In this document: piece by piece, positions 16,438 to 23,774 of the stretch
Layout: every line of letters begins with the position of its first letter
Numbering within the stretch: position 1 is the stretch's first letter
Source: a virus
Virus record (IMG/VR): IMGVR_UViG_3300043543_000667
Span: 1 to 31,719 of that record
Length of the DNA stretch: 31,719 nucleotides
Direction: 5' to 3' (one strand)
Program-made: the position numbers and the translations under genes
The notes under the pieces: model-generated
What the model was told of the DNA's origin: nothing
Databases searched by the model: none
What the model saw: only the letters and a program-made list of their open reading frames with translations

Positions 16438-17733
16438 TCACCCCCTATCTGGCAGCAGTCCGCGCTGTCGCGCGCTCGCCCGCGCCTTGACTGCGTCCTC
16501 CCAAGGCGCGACGTGGACGTCCCACGGCACCGGTTCCGTGCGTACCCACTTCAGGACGGCCCGTTCGAACACTTGGTACACGGCGCCGTCGAGTTCGAAC
16601 TCGTCGGTCAACGGCCAACCCAGCGTTCGGAGTGGCAGCGTCGGGTCAGTCCGTTCGAGTTGCCGCCACAAAGCGAGGAACCCGTGCCCGACGTGCCGCC
16701 CGAACGGGCCGATCTGTTGGACGTCCTGCGTCACCGCGACACCCCCTTCGAGATAGCGCCGCACCCGTTCCCGGTACCCAACGAACCCCTGCGTAAGGAT
16801 GCGGCGTGGGCAGAACTTACCACTCCAATGTTGGTGCGGCACGACATGTTCGAGCGGGATGCTCAATGCCCTGCAGAGCGCCGCGACGAGCCGTGCGCCG
16901 TGATCCTGTGTCCGTTCCCAGTTACTGCCGGCATGGACACAGTGCTCGATCCCAACGGAAGCCCGGTTCCCGACTCCGTTCGGCCCGTCGCCGGCGTGCC
17001 AACCGTTCTCGACGAGCGGCAAGAGTTGAATGATTTCTTGATCGTCGACGACGTAGTGGAAACTCACCTGCCCCAGCCCGCCGCCCGCGTGCACGAACCG
17101 CCGGTGCATCTCGGCGTTCGCCCCTGGTGACTCGTTCGCGGTCTCGTGGATCGTGATCCAGGTCGGGCGCATCGGGTAGGCGGGGCGATTCGCATTCCCC
17201 TCTGGAATCCACGAGATGCGGTAGGCCACGCCCGGCACTTCCGGTTCGGCGCGCCCGTTCATGAACCGCACGACGGCGTCGATGTAGCTCGCCGGGTCGT
17301 TCCCGTCACCGGCCGGTGCCCAGATCGGGATGATCTGCGCGATCGTCCAGCATTTCCGTTGGCGATAGACAAACTGCGGGTCGGTGAGCCGCCGCGCGAG
17401 ATCCCGGAACCCCTCCACCCAGTTCGGGTAGCGCCAGAACTGGCCCCGCCCCGGCACCAGCACAGGCTCCCCCACGCCAGTGCGACTCGACCGCGTCGCC
17501 CCCGGGTTGCGGAGATCGTGCGACGCGACGACGCCGACTGTGCCGAACCTGCTTTCATGCCAGAAGACCGCCAACGCGAACAACGGGTCGACGCCCTCGG
17601 CAGCCACGGCCGCCCAACACTCGTTCGCTTCGCTCGACGCGGGCGAACCCGCGTCGCGCAAGGCATACGCGAAACTCTCCCGACTGATGCGGGGCAGCAC
17701 CCCGACGACAGGCGTCTCCTTCGTCACACTCAT
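16438..17733 (-). CDS. Modular endolysin: glucosaminidase-like domain plus amidase_2 domain
   Basis: The 431-residue protein starts at ATG 17733 (GGAGG seven bases upstream, ATGA overlap). Residues 40-160 resemble a lysozyme-like or glucosaminidase domain, with F-A-L-A-V-F-W-H-E60-S-R-F-G supplying a candidate catalytic Glu. Residues 185-320 are an N-acetylmuramoyl-L-alanine amidase (PGRP/amidase_2 fold): H196 in I-T-I-H-E-T, then H300, K306 and C308, spaced as in T7 lysozyme (His, +6 Lys, +8 Cys). Residues about 350-405 hold G-W-P-L-T-D-E-F and V-Y-Q-V-F-E-R-A, resembling LGFP-like cell-surface repeats. There is no signal peptide, so release needs the holin. Its place between the terminase and portal genes is unusual for a lysis gene; a virion-associated role is an alternative. 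Confidence 0.88.
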   Translation of the reverse strand: MSVTKETPVVGVLPRISRESFAYALRDAGSPASSEANECWAAVAAEGVDPLFALAVFWHESRFGTVGVVASHDLRNPGATRSSRTGVGEPVLVPGRGQFWRYPNWVEGFRDLARRLTDPQFVYRQRKCWTIAQIIPIWAPAGDGNDPASYIDAVVRFMNGRAEPEVPGVAYRISWIPEGNANRPAYPMRPTWITIHETANESPGANAEMHRRFVHAGGGLGQVSFHYVVDDQEIIQLLPLVENGWHAGDGPNGVGNRASVGIEHCVHAGSNWERTQDHGARLVAALCRALSIPLEHVVPHQHWSGKFCPRRILTQGFVGYRERVRRYLEGGVAVTQDVQQIGPFGRHVGHGFLALWRQLERTDPTLPLRTLGWPLTDEFELDGAVYQVFERAVLKWVRTEPVPWDVHVAPWEDAVKARASARQRGLLPDRG

Positions 17734-18059
17734 GGTCGTGCCTCCAATCTGCCCTCGAGATGGCACCAGCGGAGAAACAGCCACCAGTGGCCCGTCCGCC
17801 GGTCGATTTCCGGAACCCGCAACGGGTCGTAGTCCGGCGGCGGCGAGGCGCGCGGCAGGTGGCAGGCCAAGAGTTCGCCCAATTCTTCAGGGGCGGCCAG
17901 GGCCCGGCGACGCACCGTCTCGACGATATGCCCCGACGACAGGACGAGGCCGAGGATGCCGTCCTGTTCGTACCATGCGATCACCACGAAACCGTGTCGC
18001 GCCAACTGCGCGAACAGCGGTGCGAGTGTCTGAATCGTTGCCCGGCACGTGCCCTGCAT
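17730..18059 (-). CDS. Unknown protein between terminase and endolysin
   Basis: This 109-residue protein has an alpha/beta start (A-R-H-G-F-V-V-I-A-W-Y-E-Q-D-G-I-L-G-L), a Pro-rich middle (S-P-P-P-D-Y-D-P) and ends with G-H-W-W-L-F-L-R-W-C-H-L. It begins three bases after the large terminase stop, with TGGGGGTGACC before the ATG, and overlaps the endolysin start. I see no catalytic or metal motif and do not recognise a family. Tight packing in the operon supports that it is real. Confidence 0.6.
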   Translation of the reverse strand: MQGTCRATIQTLAPLFAQLARHGFVVIAWYEQDGILGLVLSSGHIVETVRRRALAAPEELGELLACHLPRASPPPDYDPLRVPEIDRRTGHWWLFLRWCHLEGRLEARP

Positions 18060-18062
18060 CGG

Positions 18063-19361
18063 TCACCCCCAGAGGCTCGGTGCCAACTCGACCGTTCGGC
18101 CGGCCCCGACCGCGGCAACGGCCAGGGCGAGCGCCATGACCGAGTCCGTGGTCAGCCGTTCGTCGTCCCAGGCATAGGCCGCGAGTTCGTCCACGAGTTG
18201 GCGCACGAACGGGAAGACCAGTTCGCGCTTCTCGAGGGCGAGCTGCAACCGAACGATGAGATCGCGCTTACTCCGTTGCGTCAGGACGAGCCCGCGTGCG
18301 ACGTCCGACACTTCGTCCAGTACTGCCGCGCCGACACCGGTCGCGTCGATCAGTGTTTCGTGGCAACCATACCGGCGGTGCAGTTCGCGGATCCGCTGGG
18401 CGACGACCGGATAGGGCGTCCGTTGGTATCGCTCGTAATGGACTAGCCGGTAGGGCACGCGCGTCGCGTCGAGGACGACGTGGACAGTCCAGTCGACGTC
18501 CCGCGCCAGGTCGACGCCCTGCACGTACCGCCGCCCGGCGACCGGTTGTTCGGGCAGGTCGTAGTCGGCCCGTTCGTAGGCGGCACGGATATCGTCCCAC
18601 CGGAACACGGCGGCGTCGTCGTCGACGTACTCGCCTTCGACCTCGCGTCGCCAGGCCGCCTCGGTCATCCGGTCACGGAGCCCCCGGATATAGTCGTGGT
18701 CGACGTTCGGGTTCTCCCACGTGGGGCCCTGCTGCGCATAGACAGTCGGGTCACCCGACAGGCCCCGTATCAATTCCCGATACACGAGCCCCCGCCGCGC
18801 GCGGGGGGTCGAGATCAGGACGAGCTGCCCACCCACGTCGGCGAGCGTCATACGGATCACCTCGTCGATGATCCGCTCGGGCAGGTAGTCGGCCTCGTCG
18901 ACGATCACCCGATGGAATTTATGGCCGCGCAGGTAAATGCCCTCGCGCGCTGTCGTCCGCACGGTAATTTCCGAGCCGGTTTTAAAACGAATGGTCGGGA
19001 ACGGCGTCATGCGGACGTCGCGGACGAGCGCACGGACGAGCGGTTCGCGCTCGGCCAGCATCGTCACGATGTCGAAAGACAGTCTCGCCTGGTCGAGCGT
19101 GACCGACACAATGCCCTGTCGCGTATTCGGTTCGGTGAGGGCGTACCAGAGTGCCTGGACCGCCGCCAACTCCGATTTCCCCCAGCGCCGCCCGGTGACC
19201 AATACCGCGGTCGGCCGCCGCGGAGCCGTGAGCCACCGGCGCTGCCCTTCGTGTGGCGCCCAACCGAGCCAACGTTCACAGAACGATAGCGGGTTCTGCG
19301 CGTCGCGCGCGGCGTCGGCCAGTATCGCGACCGTCTGTTCACGCAGCAACACCGCCGTCAT
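18063..19361 (-). CDS. Terminase large subunit (packaging ATPase and nuclease)
   Basis: The 432-residue protein has both domains of the packaging motor. The ATPase part shows Walker A G-R-R-W-G-K-S-E (residues 57-64), Walker B V-I-V-D-E-A-D-Y (152-159) and the coupling motif L-I-S-T-P-R (183-188). The RNase H-like nuclease shows G-V-D-L-A-R-D-V-D-W-T (D284), L-I-D-A-T-G-V-G (D339) and T-D-S-V-M-A-L-A-L-A near the end, supplying three acidic metal ligands. It powers DNA translocation through the portal and cuts the concatemer. It overlaps the small terminase by 23 bases. An assembly that closes as a circle fits headful packaging with permuted ends, but the ends are not directly visible. Confidence 0.95.
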   Translation of the reverse strand: MTAVLLREQTVAILADAARDAQNPLSFCERWLGWAPHEGQRRWLTAPRRPTAVLVTGRRWGKSELAAVQALWYALTEPNTRQGIVSVTLDQARLSFDIVTMLAEREPLVRALVRDVRMTPFPTIRFKTGSEITVRTTAREGIYLRGHKFHRVIVDEADYLPERIIDEVIRMTLADVGGQLVLISTPRARRGLVYRELIRGLSGDPTVYAQQGPTWENPNVDHDYIRGLRDRMTEAAWRREVEGEYVDDDAAVFRWDDIRAAYERADYDLPEQPVAGRRYVQGVDLARDVDWTVHVVLDATRVPYRLVHYERYQRTPYPVVAQRIRELHRRYGCHETLIDATGVGAAVLDEVSDVARGLVLTQRSKRDLIVRLQLALEKRELVFPFVRQLVDELAAYAWDDERLTTDSVMALALAVAAVGAGRTVELAPSLWG

Positions 19362-19767
19362 CCGATGCGGCCCTCCGTGCCAGATATCGCGCCAAGATTT
19401 CGCCGACGTCGATTTCGTGCCGCATGGTGTCGAGACCTAGGAGTTTCATCCGCGCTTGCATGAGGCCGCACAACCGGTCGATGGCCCAGCCTTTGCCTGC
19501 TGCGACGTGGGGCCAGATCGCCGCGATCGCCTCGTCGGTGCGGATGTAGTCGTCGAGTAGGCGCGACTCGTATGCGGTCAGCCGCCGCTGCGCCCATTCC
19601 TCGCGGATCGCCTTGACGTCGTTGTGTGCCGACGCGATGGAGATGCCAAACCGTTCGGCGATCTCGCGCAAACGGATGCGCGGCTGGGCAACTAACAGCT
19701 CGGCGATCTCGGCTCGCCGTCGTTCAACTCGTGGGTCTTTCTTGCGTCCCCTCCTGCCCATTTTCAC
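19339..19767 (-). CDS. Terminase small subunit
   Basis: This 142-residue, basic, helical protein is just upstream of the large terminase. The N-terminus is Arg/Lys-rich and contains a helix-turn-helix (residues about 18-50: L-R-E-I-A-E-R-F-G-I-S-I-A-S-A-H-N-D-V). A helical oligomerisation region follows (about 60-115), then a short acidic tail. It would bind the packaging site and load the large subunit. The GTG at 19767 has AAAGG upstream; an ATG two codons later is an alternative start. It overlaps the zinc-ribbon gene by 44 bases. Confidence 0.78.
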   Translation of the reverse strand: MKMGRRGRKKDPRVERRRAEIAELLVAQPRIRLREIAERFGISIASAHNDVKAIREEWAQRRLTAYESRLLDDYIRTDEAIAAIWPHVAAGKGWAIDRLCGLMQARMKLLGLDTMRHEIDVGEILARYLARRAASDDGGVAA

Positions 19768-19951
19768 GCCCTACCTTTCTGACCAATTCCCGTATCCGCT
19801 CCCCGTCCAGCACGGCACCGCATCGCCAGCACTGCAAAACCTGAATTCCGTTTGTCGTCGCCGCGATCAGTCGCCCGCGGTGACGGACGATGAGGTTGCC
19901 GCCCGCGTACTCACACAGTGTGGCGGAACACAGGGGGCATGCTAGCCTCAT
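19724..19951 (-). CDS. Com-like zinc-ribbon protein
   Basis: From the ATG at 19951 (AGGAG seven bases upstream) this encodes 75 residues. It has L-A-C-P-L-C near the start and L-Q-C-W-R-C-G-A-V-L about 30 residues later, a four-cysteine zinc ribbon separated by a short beta-rich segment (N-L-I-V-R-H-R-G-R-L-I). The layout resembles Com of phage Mu and its relatives, small proteins that bind RNA to control translation. A role in regulating the overlapping terminase gene is an inference only. Confidence 0.6.
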   Translation of the reverse strand: MRLACPLCSATLCEYAGGNLIVRHRGRLIAATTNGIQVLQCWRCGAVLDGERIRELVRKVGRENGQEGTQERPTS

Positions 19952-20011
19952 CGTCGCACTCCTGCTCCGACCGCCCACAGGCGGCACGGCGCCGATACCG
20001 GGCTCGTCTGG

Positions 20012-20040
20012 ATTGTATCCGATTTTCGCCCATACGCCGA
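20012..20040 (-). promoter_or_regulatory. Possible promoter for the terminase-head operon
   Basis: The 93-base gap before the zinc-ribbon gene contains a good minus-strand -10 box TACAAT (20017-20012). The element 17 bp upstream (TCGGCG) matches the -35 consensus at only three positions. Transcription would start near 20005 and run into the terminase genes. Confidence 0.35.
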
Positions 20041-20044
20041 CCGA

Positions 20045-20413
20045 TCACGGCCTGCCGCGCCCTAGGTCGCCCAAGATACGGCCCGTCAACCAGTCACTCG
20101 GCCGCCAGATCCGCGTTTCCACCGACTGGACCTTCGTGAACGCCTCAAGCCAGGCGTCCTGATAGTCGGTCGTGCGCCCGCGTTCGCGTTTCAGTTCCAC
20201 CACCAAGCAGTGCGGCGGCCGCACGAGGATGAGATCGGGAAAGCCGACGTCACCCATCACTGGAGTCTGCCATTGACCACGGCGGTTTTGGGCCGGCCGG
20301 TCGTGGTGCACGAGCCAACCGTACCGTTTGGCCGCCTCGACGACGAGTCGCAACAATTCCCCCTCGCTCATGGACCGGGCGAGTTCCTCGTTCGCATCGC
20401 GCACCCGAACCAT
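20045..20413 (-). CDS. VRR-NUC domain nuclease
   Basis: This 122-residue protein is a single PD-(D/E)XK domain of the VRR-NUC type. It has a first helix with E-G-E-L (E17/E19), then V-G-F-P-D-L-I-L (D60), V-V-E-L-K-R-E-R-G (E73, K75) and D-Y-Q (Q85). Phage VRR-NUC proteins are often encoded beside replication or terminase genes and are thought to resolve branched DNA, a job needed before packaging. The start at 20413 makes a TGATG overlap with the upstream gene. Confidence 0.88.
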   Translation of the reverse strand: MVRVRDANEELARSMSEGELLRLVVEAAKRYGWLVHHDRPAQNRRGQWQTPVMGDVGFPDLILVRPPHCLVVELKRERGRTTDYQDAWLEAFTKVQSVETRIWRPSDWLTGRILGDLGRGRP

Positions 20414-20817
20414 CAGACGGTCACTCCCCGTGACTGGGCGACGTACTGCCGCAATAGGTTCAGTTTCTCGCGGTCGCTCGCCAGGTACTGTGCGATCGCC
20501 CGTACTTCCCGTTGGGGGTCATAATGCCCGTCGGCATCGGTACACTCCGGACACGGGCTTGCTGGCGTGTACCCGCCGTCCGGAAACTCGTGCCGGACCA
20601 GGCGCGCTCCGCGACAGCGCGGACAGACGAGCCCGCGCCCCCGACAGGCACAGTCGGGGCCGCCGGTTGCCAGGCACCACGGACAGACGACGCGGATGAC
20701 CGGTTCCAGTCTTTCGTCGACCGGGAGGGCGAACCGCGCGGTCGAGTATGAGAACCGGCTCCGGCGCGTCTCGAGCGTCGCCACAAGTTCCCGTACCAGA
20801 TCACCGATCGACCGCAT
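20413..20817 (-). CDS. DnaJ-type zinc-finger protein in replication cluster
   Basis: This 134-residue protein has C-P-W-C, C-A-C, C-P-R-C and C-P-E-C motifs between residues about 44 and 88. They are spaced like the cysteine-rich central domain of DnaJ (two zinc ions). The flanks are helical: an N-terminal helix and a C-terminal helix with R-E-K-L-N-L-L-R-Q-Y. There is no J domain. It overlaps the initiator gene end by 17 bases and precedes VRR-NUC. It may bind single-stranded DNA or act as an initiator partner; this is a guess from context. Confidence 0.65.
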   Translation of the reverse strand: MRSIGDLVRELVATLETRRSRFSYSTARFALPVDERLEPVIRVVCPWCLATGGPDCACRGRGLVCPRCRGARLVRHEFPDGGYTPASPCPECTDADGHYDPQREVRAIAQYLASDREKLNLLRQYVAQSRGVTV

Positions 20818-21871
20818 CCGAACCCCCTTTCGTGTCCTGCTCGATGAGCCGTTCGGTCTCGGCCAACACCGCCCGGATGAACTCGTCTGGCGTCATCTGC
20901 CGACTCCGCGGCGGTTCGAACTGTGTCCAGTTCGCCACCAGGGCCGTCGGCGTTAGCGGAACGTTGGGCCAGCGCCGGCGGTATTCCTGGGCCCGACGAC
21001 GGATTTCCTCCGCTGTCACGCCGATCTCTGCCAACTCTTTGGCGGCCCGGTTGTACCGGCCGCGCTCACTGCGGGACAACTGGACAGTACCATACTCGCG
21101 GCCGGTACACTCTTCGACCAACGCGCGGAACAGGCTCCGCGCATGTCGCCGCTCGGGTGGCCCGATGCCAGGTACCGGCACCGCACCGGGCGCACACTCT
21201 AGTGTGTTAAACTCGTTTTCTAATCCTACGGGAGTATTAGTTATATTAATCACACTAGAGTGTGCGGGTTCGTCCCTTCGCCGGCGCCGCGGCCTGCTGC
21301 CCGTTTGGGTACGCACCTGGCCCACCAGATCTGGTGGTGCCGCCCCGTTCTCGGCCACCAGATCTGGCAATGGTGCGACGGTCACCTGTTGGTCTTGTGA
21401 CGGTCGCGTGACGGTCGCGTGATCGTCGCGTGACGGTCGCGTGACCGCCGCATGACCGTCACGCGCCGGGCCCGTGACACTCGCATGACCATCGGGGGGC
21501 GTACCGATGGTCGAGTCGGTCGCCTGGGCAGCGGTCCGCCGCCGGGCGCGTGCCCGGCGTGCCCGTTCCCGCATACCGAGAATGCGACGGGCGAGCCGGT
21601 CGAAATCGACGACGGCCAGCCGCCCTTCGCGCATCTCGATGAGGCCCGCGGTGACGAGGGTAGCAACGGTCTCTTCGGTCGTGTCGAGTACAGCCGCAAC
21701 GACCGCGGGCTCCAACTGGATCGTGCCGTCGGGTGCGGGAACGTCGAGCGCGAGACCGGCCAACATGGTGACCCAACCGACGACAGCGGCCCGGGGTACC
21801 CCGAGCCGCTGCGCCGCCACAATGACACGAGGGTCATGCCAATAGTCGGTGGGGACGGCTACCCAACTCAT
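20801..21871 (-). CDS. Replication initiator (DnaD-like replisome organiser) containing the origin
   Basis: This 356-residue protein starts with ATGA coupling to the regulator gene. Residues 1-95 look like a winged helix of the phage replisome organiser/DnaD N-terminal kind (W-V-A-V-P-T-D-Y-W-H-D-P-R-V). Residues about 95-235 form a linker rich in Arg, Thr, Asp and His with an 11-residue repeat (D-G-H-A-A-V-T-R-P-S-R and variants, about 126-158). Residues about 245-345 form a helical C-terminal domain with A-K-E-L-A-E-I-G-V-T-A-E-E-I and L-T-P-T-A-L-V-A-N-W. The linker DNA holds iterons and an AT-rich dyad, as the lambda O gene holds its origin. No polymerase or helicase gene is present, so the product presumably recruits host replication proteins. 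Confidence 0.75.
   Translation of the reverse strand: MSWVAVPTDYWHDPRVIVAAQRLGVPRAAVVGWVTMLAGLALDVPAPDGTIQLEPAVVAAVLDTTEETVATLVTAGLIEMREGRLAVVDFDRLARRILGMRERARRARARRRTAAQATDSTIGTPPDGHASVTGPARDGHAAVTRPSRDDHATVTRPSQDQQVTVAPLPDLVAENGAAPPDLVGQVRTQTGSRPRRRRRDEPAHSSVINITNTPVGLENEFNTLECAPGAVPVPGIGPPERRHARSLFRALVEECTGREYGTVQLSRSERGRYNRAAKELAEIGVTAEEIRRRAQEYRRRWPNVPLTPTALVANWTQFEPPRSRQMTPDEFIRAVLAETERLIEQDTKGGSDAVDR
21191..21266. other. AT-rich unwinding region within a perfect inverted repeat (putative origin, right part)
   Basis: CGCACACTCTAGTGTG (21191-21206) and its exact reverse complement (21251-21266) flank 44 bases that are about 73% A+T in an otherwise G+C-rich genome. Each arm is itself a dyad (CACACT-CT-AGTGTG). 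A 21-bp imperfect palindrome (21220-21240) lies near the centre. Nested dyads around an AT-rich core next to iterons are typical of replication origins. Function is inferred. Confidence 0.6.
21322..21337. repeat. 16-bp palindrome near the putative origin
   Basis: CCACCAGATCTGGTGG is a perfect palindrome. The 13-base core CCACCAGATCTGG recurs at 21355-21367, 33 bp away. Both lie between the AT-rich dyad and the iterons, so they may bind a dimeric protein. Confidence 0.5.
21397..21495. repeat. Nine-unit 11-bp iteron array in the initiator gene
   Basis: Units of GTGACGGTCGC begin at 21397, 21408, 21419, 21430, 21441, 21452, 21474 and 21485, all in 11-bp phase; the unit at 21463 is degenerate. 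The first, second and fourth are identical, and the others differ at one to five positions. Eleven bases is close to one helical turn, so binding sites would face one side of DNA. In protein the array reads as 11-residue repeats, so DNA and protein periodicity coincide every 33 bases. Typical iterons of phage or plasmid origins are the best explanation. Confidence 0.65.
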
Positions 21872-22101
21872 GAGTCGCTCCGCTGGTTTCCGCTAGCCGC
21901 GTCCAACAACCATTCGTATCGCGGGCGGAGCGAACCCTCGTTGCGCTCGAGGAGACTGCAGTAGAGCCGCAACGAGTCAATCACGAATTCGGTGAGTGTC
22001 CGGTACTCGAAGGTCTGCACGAGCCGCATCATGCGCTCGTACAGCTCGACCGGGACGCGCACCCCGATCGTGCAATGTGGCGAATGGGTCGGTCGTGGCA
22101 T
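21868..22101 (-). CDS. Ribbon-helix-helix transcriptional regulator
   Basis: This 77-residue protein has a strand C-T-I-G-V-R-V-P (residues 10-17) and two helices (V-E-L-Y-E-R-M-M-R-L-V-Q-T-F, then T-L-T-E-F-V-I-D-S-L-R-L-Y), the Arc/MetJ/CopG arrangement. Such proteins bind DNA as dimers through the strand pair. The start has GGAGG followed by a short spacer and ATG. It is first in the minus-strand operon and lies beside a divergent promoter pair. It is a natural candidate to control both directions, including itself and the DNA modification genes. Confidence 0.8.
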   Translation of the reverse strand: MPRPTHSPHCTIGVRVPVELYERMMRLVQTFEYRTLTEFVIDSLRLYCSLLERNEGSLRPRYEWLLDAASGNQRSDS

Positions 22102-22150
22102 CGAACTACCCTCCTATCTGGTCGAGTCCGTCCTACCCTCGTCGATTCCT

Positions 22151-22179
22151 ATTGTACGAACGCGGCTGGTAATAGTCAA
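22151..22179 (-). promoter_or_regulatory. Leftward promoter for the replication operon
   Basis: On the minus strand TTGACT (22179-22174), a 17-bp spacer and TACAAT (22156-22151) form a near-consensus sigma70-type promoter. It would start RNA near 22144 and drive the regulator, initiator and downstream genes. Confidence 0.75.
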
Positions 22180-22186
22180 GCCCGGC

Positions 22187-22215
22187 TGGACGCGTACGGA
22201 CGCGCGTGGTATGCT
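22187..22215 (+). promoter_or_regulatory. Rightward promoter for the DpdA-transporter genes
   Basis: TGGACG (22187-22192), 17 bp, TATGCT (22210-22215) matches the consensus at four of six positions in each box. It lies back-to-back with the leftward promoter. RNA would begin near 22222, 19 bases before the DpdA start, which is one reason to prefer the short form of that gene. Confidence 0.5.
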
Positions 22216-22240
22216 CGTCGGCAAGCGAGGGCCGTCGGCG

Positions 22241-23758
22241 ATGGACCTGGTGGTCATTTGTGAGGACGTAGACACGAGTGAGTTCCCGGTCGTCGGAGGC
22301 ACGCCATTTGCCCGCGCTGTCCGCGAGTATGTCCTGTCGCGCGGTGTCCCGAACTGCGGGATCGCGTTCTGGACGCGCGGTGCGCTCATCCCGCAATACA
22401 GTCGTACCGAGCCCAGGGCGGCACGCCTGGCTCAGGCACTCCAGCGCTTCGACCGGATCGTCGTCTGGGGTGACGACCAGGCGCGGGGGCAGCTCATGAC
22501 ACGGTTCCCTTTCGTCGCACACAAGATCGTCGGCGCTGACGGTGTCGGCACGATCGACCTGTTGCTGGCTCGGTACGGCGCGTACCCGCCAGGCTCGCGG
22601 CCGCTCGCGAGACGCGACCATCCCTTGGCATTCCTCGCTTGGGCGCCGGAGCTACGCTCCTCGGCGCTGACCGACCACGAACTCGACCAACGAGTGGCCG
22701 GATACGGCCTGCCAGACGTCGTCGCAGTCGGGGACGGGTTGCTCGTTGCCCTGGAACAGACTGCCGGGCCGGTGGTCTCGGTCGAAGAGTCGGTCTGGCG
22801 CGAGTTCTGCATGAAACCGCTCCGGGCGCACTATCCGTTCTTGGCCGACTGTTACGTCATCGGCGACAACGGCGCGGTCGGGGCCATGGACGAACCCGAA
22901 CCGTTGATCACTCCACGCGAACTCGCCTACGCGTACTGTGTTTTGGGTGTCGACGCCGCGTTCGCGCTCGACCACATTCCGCACCCACGCCTGCCCTACG
23001 AGGAGCGGGTTCGCCGGGTCGGTTTATCGCTCGAGCTGACCTATGAGTTTCTTACCGAGGCTCGCGCCTACCCGTACCGGTCGTTCGCCATTGCCCATGG
23101 GATGAGCCCGGCCGAGATCGGTCGCACACTCGAGCTCTATGCGACGGACGGCATACCGGGCGTTGCCATCGCGGTCAAGGCGATCCGTTCCGACAGGCAC
23201 TTCCTGGCCACGGTCGAGACATACCGCGCAGTGCTGCGGCGCTTCGAGTGGGTGCACTTTCTCGGTGTTCGCGCGCGGCGCCTCGCCAAACTGGGCGTGA
23301 CCGGTGCGTGCGACAGCTTCGACACGTCCGGCCCTCTCATGGGTACCATGACATCTGATGAGCTATTGATCGGTAAGGAGTTCTGTACATCGTTGTACAT
23401 TCCACCGATCACTGACCGGTACGTCGAGCGCGCCGCACTCGATGCTCTCCTCGCCTACGAGCGAGGCACACGAGACCTGGAAACCGTAGTGGGCGCGATC
23501 GAGCGCCACTGGCGCGTGGCGGTCGAAGAAAGGGGGGTCGCCGATCGATGGGATCGTCAAAGGGTCCGTCGCGTGCTGGAACGACGGTTTTGGGAAACTT
23601 GCCCCTGTCCGGTCTGCAGGAAGATCGGTATCGCGGTCGCGATCCACCGCACCGACAGCCATAAATACGCGCAGGCGGTGCACAATTACTGGACGGAACT
23701 CAACTATCTCCGAGCCCAGCCGGAAACCCAGAAACCGTCCCAGGTCTACCTATTGTGA
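22241..23758 (+). CDS. dpdA: DpdA-like 7-deazaguanine DNA transglycosylase with N-terminal UDG-like domain
   Basis: This 505-residue protein would exchange guanine in phage DNA for a 7-deazaguanine such as preQ0. The C-terminal part (about 190-490) is TGT-like: G-D-N-G-A-V-G-A-M-D-E-P (candidate D209), S-F-A-I-A-H-G, V-H-F-L-G-V-R-A-R-R-L-A-K, G-A-C-D-S-F-D (D358/D361), then the TGT zinc site C454-x-C456-x-x-C459 and H481-N-Y-W. Residues 1-110 read like a family-4 uracil-DNA-glycosylase fold (G-G-T-P-F-A-R-A-V, then R-I-V-V-W-G-D-D-Q-A) without certain catalytic residues. I chose ATG 22241 because GCGAGGG precedes it and the promoter would place longer starts upstream of the RNA; ATG 22211 is possible only if another promoter is used. 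The transporter follows 16 bases later and QueC is elsewhere in the genome. Confidence 0.85.
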   Translation: MDLVVICEDVDTSEFPVVGGTPFARAVREYVLSRGVPNCGIAFWTRGALIPQYSRTEPRAARLAQALQRFDRIVVWGDDQARGQLMTRFPFVAHKIVGADGVGTIDLLLARYGAYPPGSRPLARRDHPLAFLAWAPELRSSALTDHELDQRVAGYGLPDVVAVGDGLLVALEQTAGPVVSVEESVWREFCMKPLRAHYPFLADCYVIGDNGAVGAMDEPEPLITPRELAYAYCVLGVDAAFALDHIPHPRLPYEERVRRVGLSLELTYEFLTEARAYPYRSFAIAHGMSPAEIGRTLELYATDGIPGVAIAVKAIRSDRHFLATVETYRAVLRRFEWVHFLGVRARRLAKLGVTGACDSFDTSGPLMGTMTSDELLIGKEFCTSLYIPPITDRYVERAALDALLAYERGTRDLETVVGAIERHWRVAVEERGVADRWDRQRVRRVLERRFWETCPCPVCRKIGIAVAIHRTDSHKYAQAVHNYWTELNYLRAQPETQKPSQVYLL

Positions 23759-23774
23759 GCGGAAGGGGGCACAG

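Noticed and set aside
23384-23399. Two TGTACA palindromes 10 bp apart
   Set aside because: They lie in the dpdA coding region and six-base palindromes are expected by chance; no other copies or promoter nearby.
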